A DNA stretch of 64,000 bases from Bretschneidera sinensis (GCA_023935145.1 CM043700.1:2498501-2562500); one strand, 5' to 3'. Positions 1 to 12,200 are shown, numbered from the stretch's first letter. Notes: generated by a model from the sequence alone, not told the origin. Made by a program: numbers and translations.

Positions 1-51
1 AACATTATATCTCATTTTTGAAGATTATATTAAAAAAATATTTATATATAA

Positions 52-91
<40 letters not shown>

Positions 92-1100
92 AAAGTAATC
101 GGGTTTAACGGGTACTCAAAGGGTACCACCCATACCCTATCTATACCCATCGGTTATTAAAAATTAATACACATACCCGTTTAAACCTGTTTATCTATTA
201 TCCATACCCGCTTAAACAAGTTCGGATAAGCTCGAGTACCCGAAAATACCATACCCGTTGCTATCCCTACTTTAGCTTCCTTCATTATTTTTCCTTTTTT
301 TTTGTTTATTTCCCTTTAGCTTTCAAGTTTTTTTTTTCTTTGGGTTATTATTACAGTTCTTGGTGTTTGATTTGGTTTGATGACGGAAGATGACTTAATT
401 TTTTTTGTGATTGTTCTTCTCCTCTCTTACACTCCGTTTAGAACCAAATGAAAATGAAATTTATTTCGTTTTCAAATGAATTAAAATAGAATTTATTTAG
501 AAATGAATTTTTTGTTTGACTTTCATATGTTAATTTGAAGAATTTAATTAAATTCTTATGTTTAAATTTTTTAAAATAAATAAAGAATTCAAAAGAAAAG
601 GGAGAGGGAGGGAAAGTGAGAGGAAAAGAGAAAGTATTTTGGTCAACATAACATTTTACTCTTCATTTTATGGTATTTATTTGTAAATTCTATCAATTTT
701 GATAGATTTTGTAACAAGCATGTTAACTAAGGCAACTCAAGAGGAGGTGAATGACTTAAATGAGAAACCAAACATAACATAAATAAGTATGAGCATGAGT
801 AAAGCAAAATTCACGGATACGTTGCCATCCCTAAACAAAAGAAAATTAGCTTCTATCATCAAATAGAATTAAAGTAACTCTTCAAAAATTGTAATGATAA
901 CCTAAAGAAAAAAAAGTTGAAAGTTGAAAGGAAAATAAGCAGTAAAAACATAATAAAATAAATTGAAATTATTTGAAACATAAATAAAGTTTTATCTATC
1001 AATTACAACGTTTAGAAAGGATTTAAACATATTTAAATCAGCTTGATTAAATCCTTCGAAATAAAAATGGTCTTGAAATCACTTCTCAAACAGTATGATA
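1..1100. other. AT-rich intergenic DNA
   Basis: No gene, RNA or intact mobile element was recognised here. The stretch is AT-rich with many homopolymer runs. Around 100-260 it carries several GGGTACC- and TACCC-like words that resemble a short stretch near 26560-26610, so it may be an old dispersed repeat. No terminal repeats or target duplication were found. Confidence 0.6.
53..86. repeat. (TA)n microsatellite
   Basis: An uninterrupted run of alternating T and A, ending in ATAATAT. It is a simple sequence repeat in intergenic DNA and probably length-polymorphic. Confidence 0.95.
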
Positions 1101-1159
1101 ACACCACCGTCCTCCTAGGGCGAAGATGGCTGACCTGGTAACATTTTGATAAGGAAAAA

Positions 1160-1250
1160 CCAATTAGTAGGCCTAGCCAATAAAAGCCCAACTGCCCAGC
1201 CCAACCCAACTTTCCAATCCGTTATCTCTGTTCTCTCAAACCCTGATTTG
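1160..1250 (+). promoter_or_regulatory. Candidate RPF2 promoter (site II, CCAAT and telo-box motifs)
   Basis: Seen: CCAAT at about 1161 and 1177, three TGGGC(T) words on the minus strand (complements at 1185-1190, 1194-1198 and 1198-1203), and AAACCCT at 1238-1244. Known: TGGGCY site II elements with a telo-box are typical of plant ribosomal-protein and ribosome-biogenesis promoters. Inference: transcription of the RPF2 gene starts near 1240-1260, giving a 5'UTR exon of about 250 bp and a long 5'UTR intron ending at 3790 (TTGCAG). The donor was not fixed; CAG/GTTACC near 1506 is one option. A 139-codon open frame at 1146-1565 overlaps but matches no known family. Confidence 0.5.
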
Positions 1251-1344
1251 TGTTCTACGTTGTCGCTCTTTTATTTCGAGCAGCAACGCCTCACGCCTCA
1301 CGCTCAGCTCAGACACTCACCACATTCGCCTTTTCTCTCTTCCG

Positions 1345-1441
1345 TCCAGCAGCACCGGTGGTGGCCCTGGCTCTATCCACGGCTCACCTTTTTCTATATT
1401 CCCTCCAGCAGCACCGGTGGTGGCTCTGACTCTATCCACGG
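1345..1441. repeat. 59-bp direct repeat in the putative 5'UTR exon
   Basis: Two tandem copies (starts 1345 and 1404) share TCCAGCAGCACCGGTGGTGG and a CTCTATCCACGG tail with a few differences between. The duplication lies within the proposed RPF2 leader exon. Confidence 0.85.
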
Positions 1442-2110
1442 CCGGGTTTCAATTTTCCGTATAAGCTACCCCACCAGGCCCCTGCAGCTTCAATACTATC
1501 GGCCAGGTTACCTGAAGCGCTCTTTTGAGTTTGGAGCTTTTAAGTTTTTTTTTTTCATTATTTGAAATTGATATTCTGCTATATTTCTATTTCCTCTATG
1601 ATGTCTTGAGGGATACCTGACTTTTATGGTGTGTGGTACTTCTTTTTTGATGGAATGATATGTGGAATTGAAAGTTGAAACCCTAGTCCAAGCACCTTTC
1701 TTTTCTAATGGACTAGAATTTTTTTTCAACTAGTTTAGGCTTTCTTTAATTAGTTTATAGATATTTTAGGCCTGCAGGCAGTCTTAAATATTAAGGTTTA
1801 TTGAACATTTTAACCTGGTGCTTCTTAGGAGTGGATGTCTGTGGTTTCTAGCGGCTCATGGGTAGGTTTTTTTCATTGAGCATTAGTACTGTTCTTAAGG
1901 AGGGTTTGTTGTTTCTTTGGAGGTGTTTTCGTCATCTTTGATCTTCTTTCTGTCTATTTCTGCTAGTTTTTTTATTGCTGTTGGTGAACCTGTGTTTTTT
2001 GTTTCTTGGGTGAGGACTCGTGCTTGTAATTTGGCCTTTGGCTAACTCATATTATTAATAAAATCTGTTAAAAGAAATATTAAGATTGGATGGATGGGCT
2101 CATTTATTAT

Positions 2111-2168
2111 TACTTTGTTCAATAATTTTTTTTGATAAATAAAATAATTTATACTTTGTTCAATAATT
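2111..2168 (-). mobile_element. LINE-tail-only micro-insertion with 17-bp target duplication
   Basis: The 17-mer TACTTTGTTCAATAATT occurs at 2111-2127 and again at 2152-2168. Between them are only 24 bp (2128-2151). Read on the minus strand these end ATTTATCAAAAAA, like the tails of the longer LINE copies in this window (for example TTTACTTATAAAAAAA at 5440-5455). Inference: target-primed reverse transcription aborted almost at once. Confidence 0.6.
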
Positions 2169-2179
2169 GGTCATGATCT

Positions 2180-2515
2180 CAATAAGAAGAAGAGAACCAT
2201 GCGTGCCTTGCTGTATTGTGCTTGGAAATGGCTAAAGGGATCCAAAGAGTTTAGGAGAGTTAGCAACCTTATCCCTCTTTCTATTTTTTGGATCGTTTGG
2301 ACCGGGAGAAATAGAAAGGCTTTTGACGGAGTGGACAAGCCATTTGGTGTGATTAAAGAGAAATCGTTTCACACCCTCAACTTTTGGTTTAGTGGGGACT
2401 TTTTTGTCAACAAGGAAGAACTTGTAGAGTTCATGGAATTTTTATCTTGTAAATGGGTCGCACCCCCTCGGTGCGGTTTTGATTGCAATTCTCTTTACGT
2501 ATAAAAAAATATCTT
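2180..2515 (+). mobile_element. 5'-truncated LINE (non-LTR retrotransposon) 3' fragment
   Basis: An open stretch at 2199-2504 encodes a C-terminal segment with IFWIVWTGRNRKAF, the W-x-x-W-x-x-RN-R-x-F pattern seen after the zinc-binding region of plant LINE reverse transcriptases. It is followed by a hairpin (CGCACC at 2459-2464, GGTGCG at 2470-2475) and an A-rich end at about 2503-2511. It lies in the putative 5'UTR intron of RPF2, in the same orientation as the gene. The 5' boundary is approximate and no target duplication was resolved. Confidence 0.7.
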
Positions 2516-3183
2516 TTGATAGTTTAGTGTCAAAGAACCGTCCCTGCAACAATTACTTGCATTTTTTCAGTGCTTCAGGCAAAATAAATTTGTAGATTCA
2601 TTCTTGATTTTTGTGGTTGCCTTTCGATTTAATTTTTAATTGGGTTTGACTTGTATGGTTGCATTGGATGCCCGTTTACTTTGGCATATGCCAATAAAAA
2701 CAAATGCATTTTTTGTTATTTAGTCTTTTTTGAGTTTTTCCCATCAACCTGCGGTATATGGGTCAGGTAAGAGTCAACATTTCTTTAGCTGTTTAGAATC
2801 CAGACATACTTTCTCGTGCCCATCTGACCTGCGACCCACAATTGTCCATACCCGACCTAACTCGCTCTTTTGACACCTGTAGGAAGCCGTTAAGATTCTG
2901 CGAACCAAATGACCCCCAAGTATCAAGTATAGCTGGTTTAAGGAATCAAGCTAGGCCTTTGCTTGATCAACATAGAACTTGACCCAGTTCAGGTTATAAA
3001 ACCTAATTCATCAATCCACCCAAAGAAAAGGGTCCATAGTAACCTGTAAAACTCTTGTCATCACTACGAATTAGGCCCAAAACCTTAGCGTCCCCATAAC
3101 CGTTACCACTGCTCCTGGCTCTGTTTCGCATTGCTGTCACCAATATGTTGCTACTCTCTTTTGCTTCTCTTGCTCTCTTTACA

Positions 3184-3222
3184 TGCGCGCGCGTGTGTGT
3201 GTGTGTGTATATATATATATAT
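3184..3222. repeat. Compound (GC)n(GT)n(TA)n microsatellite
   Basis: Alternating purine-pyrimidine runs GCGCGCGCG, then GTGTGTGT, then TATATATA are contiguous. Such tracts can adopt Z-DNA-like forms; here it sits in the putative RPF2 5'UTR intron. Confidence 0.9.
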
Positions 3223-3247
3223 TCACTTATCAAAAAATATATATTCA
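3215..3247 (+). mobile_element. Possible LINE-tail micro-insertion (11 bp) with target duplication
   Basis: ATATATATTCA at 3215-3225 is repeated at 3237-3247 around CTTATCAAAAA (3226-3236), which matches the LINE tail consensus TTAC-TTAT-(C)-A(n). The target lies at the edge of a TA microsatellite, so the apparent duplication is weaker evidence than at the other sites. Confidence 0.4.
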
Positions 3248-3386
3248 ATTGATAAATGAGAGAGCTTTTGAGAATGTGGAAAGGTATAGGGCATCCATTG
3301 GGGAGGGTTGATTTAATCTCCTTATGTTTTGGTTAGAGGGGTTTTTTTTTTTGGTAAACAAACTTCATCTTATAGAGTGAAGCTGT

Positions 3387-3640
3387 GGTCCTGTTTGGGT
3401 TTGGGATAGTTTATTTTTGGCTTCTGTTTTTTATATACAGAAACTACTCAAACACCCTTAAAATGCAGTTTATGAAATGGTATCTGTTTATAAAAATTTG
3501 AATTTATCTCACAAAAGCTATTTTCACTGTTTTTATCAAACACTAAACAATTTATAGTTACATTGTTGTTTTACCATAAACCGTTTCAAAATCCATAAAC
3601 TAAACCAAAAACTGTTTCCACTGCAAGGTCAAACGGGACC
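3387..3640. mobile_element. MITE-like element with imperfect terminal inverted repeats
   Basis: The left end GGTCCTGTTTGG (3387 on) pairs with the right end AAACGGGACC (3631-3640). The sequences just inside also pair loosely: TTTTTGGCTTCTG on the left and ACCAAAAACTGTTTCC on the right. The interior is AT-rich and non-coding. The GGTCCYGTTTG terminus resembles plant DNA-transposon MITEs, but the superfamily is uncertain because no clean target duplication was found. Confidence 0.6.
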
Positions 3641-3797
3641 GGCTATCACAGATTTGCTATCTTGTAGATAGTCACTTTTTAAATGGGTGGCACTTCATTT
3701 GCCTTATATATAACATTTTTCTTATTGAAAAAATAAGAAGAAGAAATTCTATATTACCCACTTGATCAATCATCTTTATTTCTGGTTGCAGGTAATC

Positions 3798-6700
3798 ATG
3801 TTGAAAATAAAAACCCCCATGAAGGGCAGAATCAAACGTGAGCTTGAAAAGCGTGCTCCAAAGATTGTGAGTTTCAGAACTCTTTAAATCTTTTTATGCA
3901 CAGCCCGTGTTTGTTTCTTGGGAAAATTACTTACAAGGGAAACATTTTCCCTAGAGAAAGAGAAAAAGAAAATCAATTTTCACTACAAAATAGCTAAATT
4001 AGCATATTAACTTAACGGTGGATTTATCATTTGAAACATGTTTTTTGCAGGTTGAAACAGGGAAAAAGACTTTGATACTTCACGGTTCAAAGACGAGCAG
4101 CACATTGAATGCTGTGTTGTCAGAAATCTACCATATCAAGAAGGGGAGTGCCTTGAAATATTCCCGTAAGAATGAGGAGATTAGGCCGTTTGAAAGTGGC
4201 GGTGAAACTTCATTGGAGTTCTTTTCATTGAAAACTGATTGCAGCATCTTCGTGGTAATGTGAAGGAACAACACAGCTATTTCATTCATGTGATTGGGTT
4301 TCTTTCTTTTATGTTCTATTCTAAGTAGTTTCTGTTTTGCTGTTGGTCTGTTAAATTCTTAATTTATATACTTAACTTTGTCAATGCTATAGCTATCTCA
4401 TCACCTTTTTATGTATTTAGCAGCCCATTTTCCTTCTATGAAATTTCCACTTGCAAAAGATAAAACTGATAAGAAAATATATAATTTTTGGAGAAGAATT
4501 AGAAAAGAATGGGATGACTTTTTACCCCTGGTTTTCTTTGAGGCTGGGAAAGGGGAGTATATTCGTTTTTGGCATGATACGTGGTGTGGAGATACCCCTT
4601 TAAAAGATCAGTTTCCTATTGTTTTTTCTATTGCCAGATATTTTGATGCCTTACAGTAAGCGCACGTCTTTGGTAAATGGCAAGATTTTTTGGGATATTT
4701 CCCTTGTTCGCGATGCTCATGATTGGGAAATTCAATGCATCATATGCTTTTTTGATCAAATTTATAAGGTGAAGATAGACTTTCATAGAGATGATAGAAT
4801 GAAGTGGAGGCTTATTAGTAATGGTAAATTTGAAGTCGGATCTTATTATAAGACTTGTCTTTCTCTTGTGAAGGGGAGTTCCAATTTTCCTTGGAAACCC
4901 ATTTGGATGTTTTGTGCTCCTACTAAAGTGGCTTTTTTTTTTGTTTGAGAAGCTACTTGGGGTAGGATTTTGACCATTGATAATCTTCAAAAGAGAGGAA
5001 AAGTGTTTGTTAATCAGTGTTACCTATGCAAGGAGTGTGAGTCCGTGCATCATTTATTGATAACTTGTTTGTGGACGAGACAATATTGGAATATGACTCT
5101 TCGGGTTATGGCTCTTTCTTGGGTGTAGTGGCTTTGTTTTGGGGGAGGTGTGGGCTTGGAATGGTATTCGAGCTTCTAGATAAAAGAAGATAATTACCTT
5201 AATTCCTCTACCTATTTTGTGGTTAGTTTGGAAGGAAAAGAATAAGAGAGTTTTTGATAGGGTGGAAAGGTCGATTGAGTCTCAAAGATGGGTGGCTTAA
5301 GACCCTTTTTTTGTCTATAGGGGAAGGTTTTTGTAAATGAGATACACCTTTAGATTTCATAGATACTATATCTATTAGATAGCTCAACTTGTACATAGAC
5401 GGCACCCTCTTGGTGCCCTTTTGATATCTATAAAATTCTTTTACTTATAAAAAAAGGAAAATATATAAATTTTGGTTAGGTGTTGTTGTAGTTTCTTGTG
5501 GAAGGGAGCCTTTGGAGGTTCCCTATTTGGGCTTGTTCTTTGGAATAATGTTTTTATGCCTCCTGCTTCTTCAGCTAGGCGTTGCTTGACTAACTTTTAT
5601 TTAGTTTTATTGTTAGATAGCCTTTGGAAGTTCCCTATTTAGGCTTGTTCTTTGTAATGATGCTTTTATGCCCCTGCTTCTTCATCTGGGCTTTGCTTGA
5701 CTCTGCTTCTTCATCTGGGCTTTGCTTGACTAACTTTTATGTAGTTTTATTGGTAGATATTTGCATTTGCTTTATAGATTGCCTGATTAGTTTGAGGGAA
5801 CTCTATAGACAGTTGAAACCGTTAATGAAACTAATATCAAATGAAGAACAACCTGTTCGGTCTAGACTTCCAGTTCCATATACATTTTTAATGGTCATTT
5901 TATATGCTAGTGATCTTATTGCATTGACATATGTATTCCATGCCTTGTGCTTTGCAGTATGGTTCACACTCAAAGAAGCGGCCTGACAATCTTGTCATAG
6001 GGAGAACATATGATCACCACATTTATGATCTTGTTGAAGTTGGGGTTGAAAATTTTAAATCCATGGATTCATTCAAATATGATAAGAAACTAAGTCCACG
6101 GGTGGGATCGAAACCTTTTATTGCTTTTATTGGAGAAGGATTTGAGAGTGTACAAGAGCTTAAACATTTGAAGGAAGTTTTGCTTGATCTGTTCCGGGGA
6201 GAGGTGTATATCTCTGCACACTTCTTTTTTTCTTTGTATACTGAAAGAATATTAAAGGAATCATGGATCTGATTTTTGCAGGTTGTGGATAATTTGAATC
6301 TTGCTGGGTTAGACCGTGCTTGTGTATGTACAGCAGTATCTTCAAATAGGGTGTTATTTACACACTGTGCAATGCGGCTTAAAAAGTCAGGCACGATAGT
6401 CCCAAGAATGGAGCTGGTTGAAGTAGGCCCATCCATGGATTTGGTTGTCCGTCGTCATCGTCTCCCAAATGAAAGCTTAAGGAAAGAAGCCATGAAGACG
6501 GTTAAAGATCAGCCTAAGAAGAAGGTTGACAATCTTATCTTGTTTAAATTTCATTTCTGTTTTGTTATGAAAATTCTGTGACATGCCGCTAATGCAAAGC
6601 CTATTTGTTTGCTGGCAGGTGAAAAATGTTAGCCAAGATGCAATGCAAGGGAGGATTGGAAAGATCTACATTCCAGATCAGAAGGTAAGAAAATTATTTG

Positions 6701-6958
6701 CATTGAAAAATATGATCTACAGTCATGTTCTTGTATCTAATTTGGTCTTGGTCCTTTTCTTAAGTCCGTCTAATTGTTACCATCATCATAATTTGTTGAA
6801 GCATTATAGTAACTGAATAATTGTTATTGCTAATTTAGGTTGGAGATATGGCACTACCTAATAAAGCCAAAGGAGTGAAGAGAGAGCGTCGTGAAGCTAA
6901 GATGAAAAATGGGGCTAATGAGCAAGCATCCAAAAAGCAGAAGGAAGATTCTAATTAG
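3798..6958 (+). CDS. RPF2: Ribosome production factor 2 homologue (Brix domain), 6 coding exons
   Basis: Coding exons: 3798-3866, 4051-4254, 5958-6203, 6282-6524, 6619-6684 and 6839-6958. All introns are GT-AG, all exons join in phase 0, and the product is 315 aa, the usual size of RPF2. It starts MLKIKTPMKGRIKREL just after a TTGCAG acceptor at 3790, so the leader is probably spliced. A Brix domain fills residues ~25-235 (HGSKTSS, RPFESGG, KKRPDN, GRTYDHHIYDL, FIAFIGEGFE), and the C-terminus is lysine/arginine-rich (KGVKRERREAK). Known role: a nucleolar 60S assembly factor that works with RRS1 to bring the 5S RNP (5S rRNA, uL18, uL5) to the pre-60S particle and support 27S pre-rRNA processing. 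Intron 2 carries a LINE insertion of nearly 1 kb. The neighbouring elements do not touch the frame, so the gene looks functional. Confidence 0.95.
4473..5475 (+). mobile_element. 5'-truncated LINE (4492-5456) with 19-bp target duplication in RPF2 intron 2
   Basis: GAAAATATATAATTTTTGG at 4473-4491 and its one-mismatch copy at 5457-5475 flank a 965-bp insert. The insert encodes the C-terminal part of a plant LINE polyprotein, broken by stops and frameshifts: the FWHDTWCGDTPL block, a zinc-binding (zf-RVT-like) block with LISNGKFEVGSYYKT and CYLCKECESVHHLL, and a WKEKN-like block near 5230. It ends with a hairpin (GGCACC 5401-5406, GGTGCC 5412-5417) and a TTTACTTATAAAAAAA tail. It is in the same orientation as the gene. 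The near-identical duplication implies a fairly recent insertion. Confidence 0.85.
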
Positions 6959-8157
6959 GTCATTGGCATTGTCACTTGGCAATCTTATTCTTCTTGATTT
7001 ATTTTGGAATTTGGGCCTCCGCAGCTCTGCTTGAATGGATAGCTGTGAGGCATAATATGTTTTTTTTGGGTAGGATGAATTGCCTTTTGGTTGACCAGAA
7101 TGCCAAATTGTAAGTTATGCTTTTTCAGCGTGTTACAACTACAGAAAAGGCCTAGTTTATTTTTCCCTTTTTATGCAACTCTAATTTACTTTCATCGATT
7201 ATGGGCAACATATGGAGTCCTCTGCATATCCAATCGAAATATTTCTCTGTGCTATGTTCATTCTGAAATTTTGAAGGCATTTTTGTTTTCGTTCAACACG
7301 TATCAATGCTCCAGAGCTCAGACGACGTTAAAAAAAAGGTTGTTCAGGGTTTTCACATACTCCACTGGGAATCACAGATCAATTATCTGAAATAAGTTTA
7401 AGGAACACTTGACAAAGGAAAAGGGAAGAAAAGTATACGATACGACCCTTTACTAATACAAAATCTTTGGGAAAATAGACAGCACTTCTTATCCCTGGTG
7501 AGAGTATACCATACGCCAGAAGTAGCTCAATTCCTTGATCAGCTTACCCACATCGGTTAAGTGCTAGTCTTGATTTCTTGAGAGGCTTAGGATAAAAACT
7601 ATTTGACTAATTCACCTCCCTCCTAATGATGCATAAAGCCTTTGTTTTTTTGGTTAGGAAAAAAGAGAGGAGGTTGTTGAAACACGGCCACATTGCTCGC
7701 TCTTTGGCAAGACACTGAAATGGATCCACTCCACTTAAAATTGATAAAAGGTTCACCAGCCAAATGCGACCAAATTACATTTTTAATTGCAGCTTTAACT
7801 GGTTGGGGCACAACTTAACTCCAGCCTTCTTTACTAAACAATTTCAGTATTCCACAAATGAACCAAGGCCAAGCACCTTAGGTCCTTATCAGCTTGGCCG
7901 TTGGCAAACGTCAGCAAGTCCCAAAAAGGTACTTAAAAGTGAAAAGAAAGAGAGAAAGATATAAGAAGAGGAGTAAGTGGGGCTCCAAAACTAAACCAAC
8001 CAGTTGCCGCTATTGGGTCACTTCTCCGACGTTCAAATTAATGCATATCAAGGGAGAAACAAGGATGAATAAAGACTTGCTAACAAGAAGAGATGATGCT
8101 CAAGAACCCCATGGTTACTTTTAACTTCGCAGATTCATTGCTTATAACTTGATCACA
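6959..8157. other. RPF2 3' flank and intergenic DNA
   Basis: This stretch contains the 3'UTR of RPF2 (no unique poly(A) signal was identified) followed by mixed-composition intergenic sequence. Short open frames at 7091-7390 and 7764-8124 show no family motifs. Nothing else was recognised up to the copia target duplication. Confidence 0.5.
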
Positions 8158-8162
8158 CGGAT

Positions 8163-9158
8163 TGTTGGAAATTACCTTGACAAGATGTCCATGTGGTGAT
8201 CTTCCAAACACCCAAATCTAAAATGACTTGTAGAAAGAAATACAGCAATCGAACACAAGAACAGAAAATCAAAGAAAGAAAGAAGACAAGCAATTTATTA
8301 TCGAGGTTCGACAATGTGCCTATGTCCCCGTGAGTTCCTTCGAACTCTCTGCACTAAATCAAATGGTTCTTACAAGTTACAGCAATACCCTTCAAGAAAT
8401 CAAGTTCTTGAAGAAACAATAAGAGAAGAAACGAAGAAGATGAGAACTAACAATGCTCTCTTTCTAATCTAGACTTCTCTCTCTTTTACAACCAGCCTCA
8501 CTACAAAGAGTCCATCTTGTGTTTATGTCTCTCACACAATTCTCTCTTGTATTACACTTGATCTCACACAATGTCACAACTTTCTCTTGTTCTATCTTGT
8601 GAAAAAATGAGGCTAGGAAACCCCTTTTATAGCCATCCACTTCTTGTCCATTCTTGAGATTCAATCCTCACCCTTTGATCATGATTACCACTTAATCATA
8701 GCCTTCCATCAATCCTAAGTGGTGCTGTGCGTTTTAACCTTGCACCCACGCACCTAAGAGGAGGTTAAAGCATGCTGTCCTTGTGTGCTTTATTGTGCCT
8801 AGCGCCTAGGCGCTCAACAGGGGGTGCCATAGCGTTGGGCAGGGCACCTTTGCACACTTTCTGGATGCCATGGTGCTGGTGCGGGTCAGGGAGACTTCAT
8901 TCTGGGAGCCAGGGCACTGGTGGAGGGGCGCCTAGGCGTACACTGTTGCTGCCCTTCCACACAGCAGTGCGCACACTTTCCTGATTGTGTGCTGAAATAC
9001 GTACACCAGTGCGCTTGCCCTTATCTTGCTCCAAATTGATGCACACACATGTGTGCAGCCTTTTAACTTACTGAACTTTAATCTTCCAACCTTGGTTTAG
9101 ACTTTAACCATATTTGAACCATGCTTGGACATGTTTGAACCTTAGACAAATACCACCA
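8163..9158 (-). repeat. 3' LTR of the copia element
   Basis: This is a 996-bp copy aligned along its length with 12844-13856. It contains a minus-strand TATA box (GCTATAAAAG, complement at 8624-8633) and a GCGCCTAGGCGC-type palindrome at 8801-8814. Its sense-strand start is TGGTGG rather than TGTTGG. Confidence 0.95.
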
Positions 9159-9241
9159 ATCTCTACCTTTGTCTATGTGTTCAAAAAACCTGAACCATTG
9201 TGCAGAGAGCTTCGGGATCCAAACTCATCTTGAGTCATCAA

Positions 9242-12200
9242 TTAACCAACTCCAATCTTAAGTAGTCCAAGGCAATGATTGAACTTACTTAGAGGTAGAA
9301 TTTTAGTGCCTAAATCTGCAGGGCTTTCTTCCGTGGTCTTCTTGTCAACATGAATGCATCCTTTCGTACCATTTACCGGAATGCAATGATACCAAACATC
9401 CATATGCTTCATCCCCTCATGAAACACCGGATTCCTCCACAAGTGCTAAACACTTTGGCCATCCGAATACACCACCACATGCTCTTTTAGGATATCCCAC
9501 TTGTCCAACAACCCTTTGCACCCCATAGTCTCCTTTATGGCCTCCGTAACCGCTATGCATTCTGCCCCGGTTGTTATGAGTGCTACCACTAGCTGCCACT
9601 GAGCCTTTAAATACCTCAGCAACCTCTTCATCCTAAGCTAATGCTTCTTTCCGGGATTACTCACCAATCTGTTGAGAACACTCATTGCCCAAGAAACCCT
9701 TAACCAGTTTCTCTCATTTTCTTGGATTCTACACATCCCAAGGATCTTTTGTGTAAGGCTGAGATCCTTCCTCTCGAACTTCTCACTGAGTTGAGATGTA
9801 AACCTTTCCATCATCTCCCTGCTATTCCAAACCAACAGTACATCATCGACATAGATGAGGATACTCACCATCTTCTCCACCTTGTGTCCAGGTGAGAAAG
9901 TTTCTGTGAAACCTATGTCTTCTCTTCTTGTGAACCCATTCGCCACCATCCTAGCTTTGTTCCGGACTTCATCTCCTGGAGGGTACCCTTCTTTGATCTT
10001 GTAAGTGCACTTACATTCTACAACTTTCTGCTTTCCTGGAATTTTCACCAATTCCCAGAAGTTGTTCTTCCTCAAAGAATCCATTTCTTCCTCCTTAGCT
10101 AGCTTCCACTTTGACGAATCCTTTCACTCCATGGAATCCGTGTAAGTCTCTTGTTCACTCATCTCTCCTTCTGTCCAAGGAGCTGCTGCATCCACAGCAT
10201 CCGCAAACCCATATCTTGAAGGTGGTCCGACCAGCCTTCCTTCCTGGTCTCTTGTGAGCTGGTAGTCATTCCGACTTGCTGCATCAACCTCTTCTTGTTC
10301 AGCCTCTTCTTGAGTTTCTTGAGCTTGGCATTCATCAATGGGCTCTACCTGGTCCGAACCCTCTTGCCTCCTTTGCTCTACCTGAACCGAATCTTCCTTG
10401 ATGTTATGTTTCACAAGAACCAAACTGGTTTGTGCACTAGCCCCTGCAAGGTTAGTTTTCTCCAAGTAGGGAAATAACAATTCATTAAAAATAACATCCC
10501 TACTTATAATCAATTTCATGCTCTTCTTTTCTAAGGACCACAACTTATATCTCTTAACCCCATCACTATATCCCAGAAATACACATTTTTTAGATCTTGG
10601 GCTAAGTTTATCCTCCCTTTGATGTGCATATGCAACACATCCAAAAGTCCTAAGGTTGTTTAATTCAGGGGGTTTTTCACTCCACATCTCCATGGGAGTC
10701 TTGAGCTCTAAAGCTCTATAGGGTGATCTATTTACCAAGTATGCAGCTATAGCCACAGCTTCTCCCCAAAAATATTTTGGTAAACCAGATCCTATTAGCA
10801 TGCACCTAACCTTTTCCATAAGGGTCTTATTCATCCACTCAGCAACTCCACTTTGCTAAGAGGTTTCCACAACCGTCCTATGTCTTAGAATGTCATTTAA
10901 CCTATAGAATTGATCAAGTTCTTGGTTAAAAATTTCTAAGCCATTATCGGTTCTTATCTCCTTAACTACTCTACCCATTTGAGTCTCTACCAGCCTTTTT
11001 CACACCATTAATTTATTCAAAGCATCTGAATTATTTTTAACCAAATAAACCCAAACCTTTCTTGAATAATCATCAATTAAAGACAGAAAGTAAATGTTAC
11101 CTCCCTGTGTTGGTGTCTTTGCTGGTCCCCAAAGGTCCGTATGAATGTAGTCAAGAATGCCCTTAGACTTGTGCACTCCGATGTTGAAGCTGACCCGGTG
11201 TTGCTTCTCAAGAACACAACACTCGCAGAAATCAAGTTCCTCTACTTTGTCTCCACCAGGTAGGCTATCCTTGCTGAGAACTTGCAGGCCCTCTTCGCTC
11301 ATATGTCCCAAGTGAGTGTGCCAAAGGGCTGCCCTATCCATCTCAGCGATCAAGCTTGTTGCTTGATCCTTGATTTCCATGTCTCCGATCATCTCATAGA
11401 GTCCATCGTTTCTTGCTGCCTTGATCACTACCAAAGATCCCTTGGCCACTTTGATCTTTCCTCTCTTTGCTTTGCATGTATACCCCATGGAATCCAACTG
11501 CCCCAATGAGATCAAATTTCTCTTCAAATCTGGAACATACCTCACATTTTCCAGCAGCCTTGTGACTCCATCAAGCATCCTCAATTGGATGTCACCAATC
11601 CCTCTCACTTGGCAAGAATTGCCATTCCTCAAAAAGACCCTTCCGTCATTGATCTCCTTGAAATTCTTGAACCATTCCTTGTGAGGGCACATGTGATAAG
11701 TGCACCCAGAATCAAGAATCCACTTTCCGTTGCCTTGCCTCCTGCTCACATTTGAGCACACAACAAGAACATCATCACCTTGTTGTTCTCCCATGGCAAC
11801 CGAAGCCTCTCCATTGTTGGTATAGCTTCTCCTCTCATCCCACATCCTCTTCTTGCAATCTTTCTTGAAATGGCCCTCCTTGTTGCAGTAAAAGCATCTC
11901 CTTCCTCCAACCCTTAGTTTAGAGTGTGCTCTCCTATGGCTTTCTCCTCTACCTTTGTCCCGGTAGTAGCCATTGTTGCTACTGCCATTCCGAGTTGCTG
12001 GCCTTCCTCTTACAAACAACCCATCTCCACTTGATGTCTCCTTCATCTTGGCTTTGAAATCATGTGCCCTTATGGCATTGATCACAATCTCCTTTGTTAA
12101 AGTATCCCTTCCATACTCAATAACATTAATCAAATTATCAAAGCAATCAGGAAGAGAATTTAACAAGATAACAACCAATTGTTCATCCGGATAAATAATG

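Noticed and set aside
1146..1565. 139-codon open frame as a gene
   Set aside because: No family resemblance, a poly-phenylalanine end from a T-run, and overlap with promoter motifs. It is better explained as an untranslated leader region of RPF2.
9242..9631. Several small minus-strand frames as separate genes
   Set aside because: They are out-of-frame pieces of the same decayed copia RNase H region.
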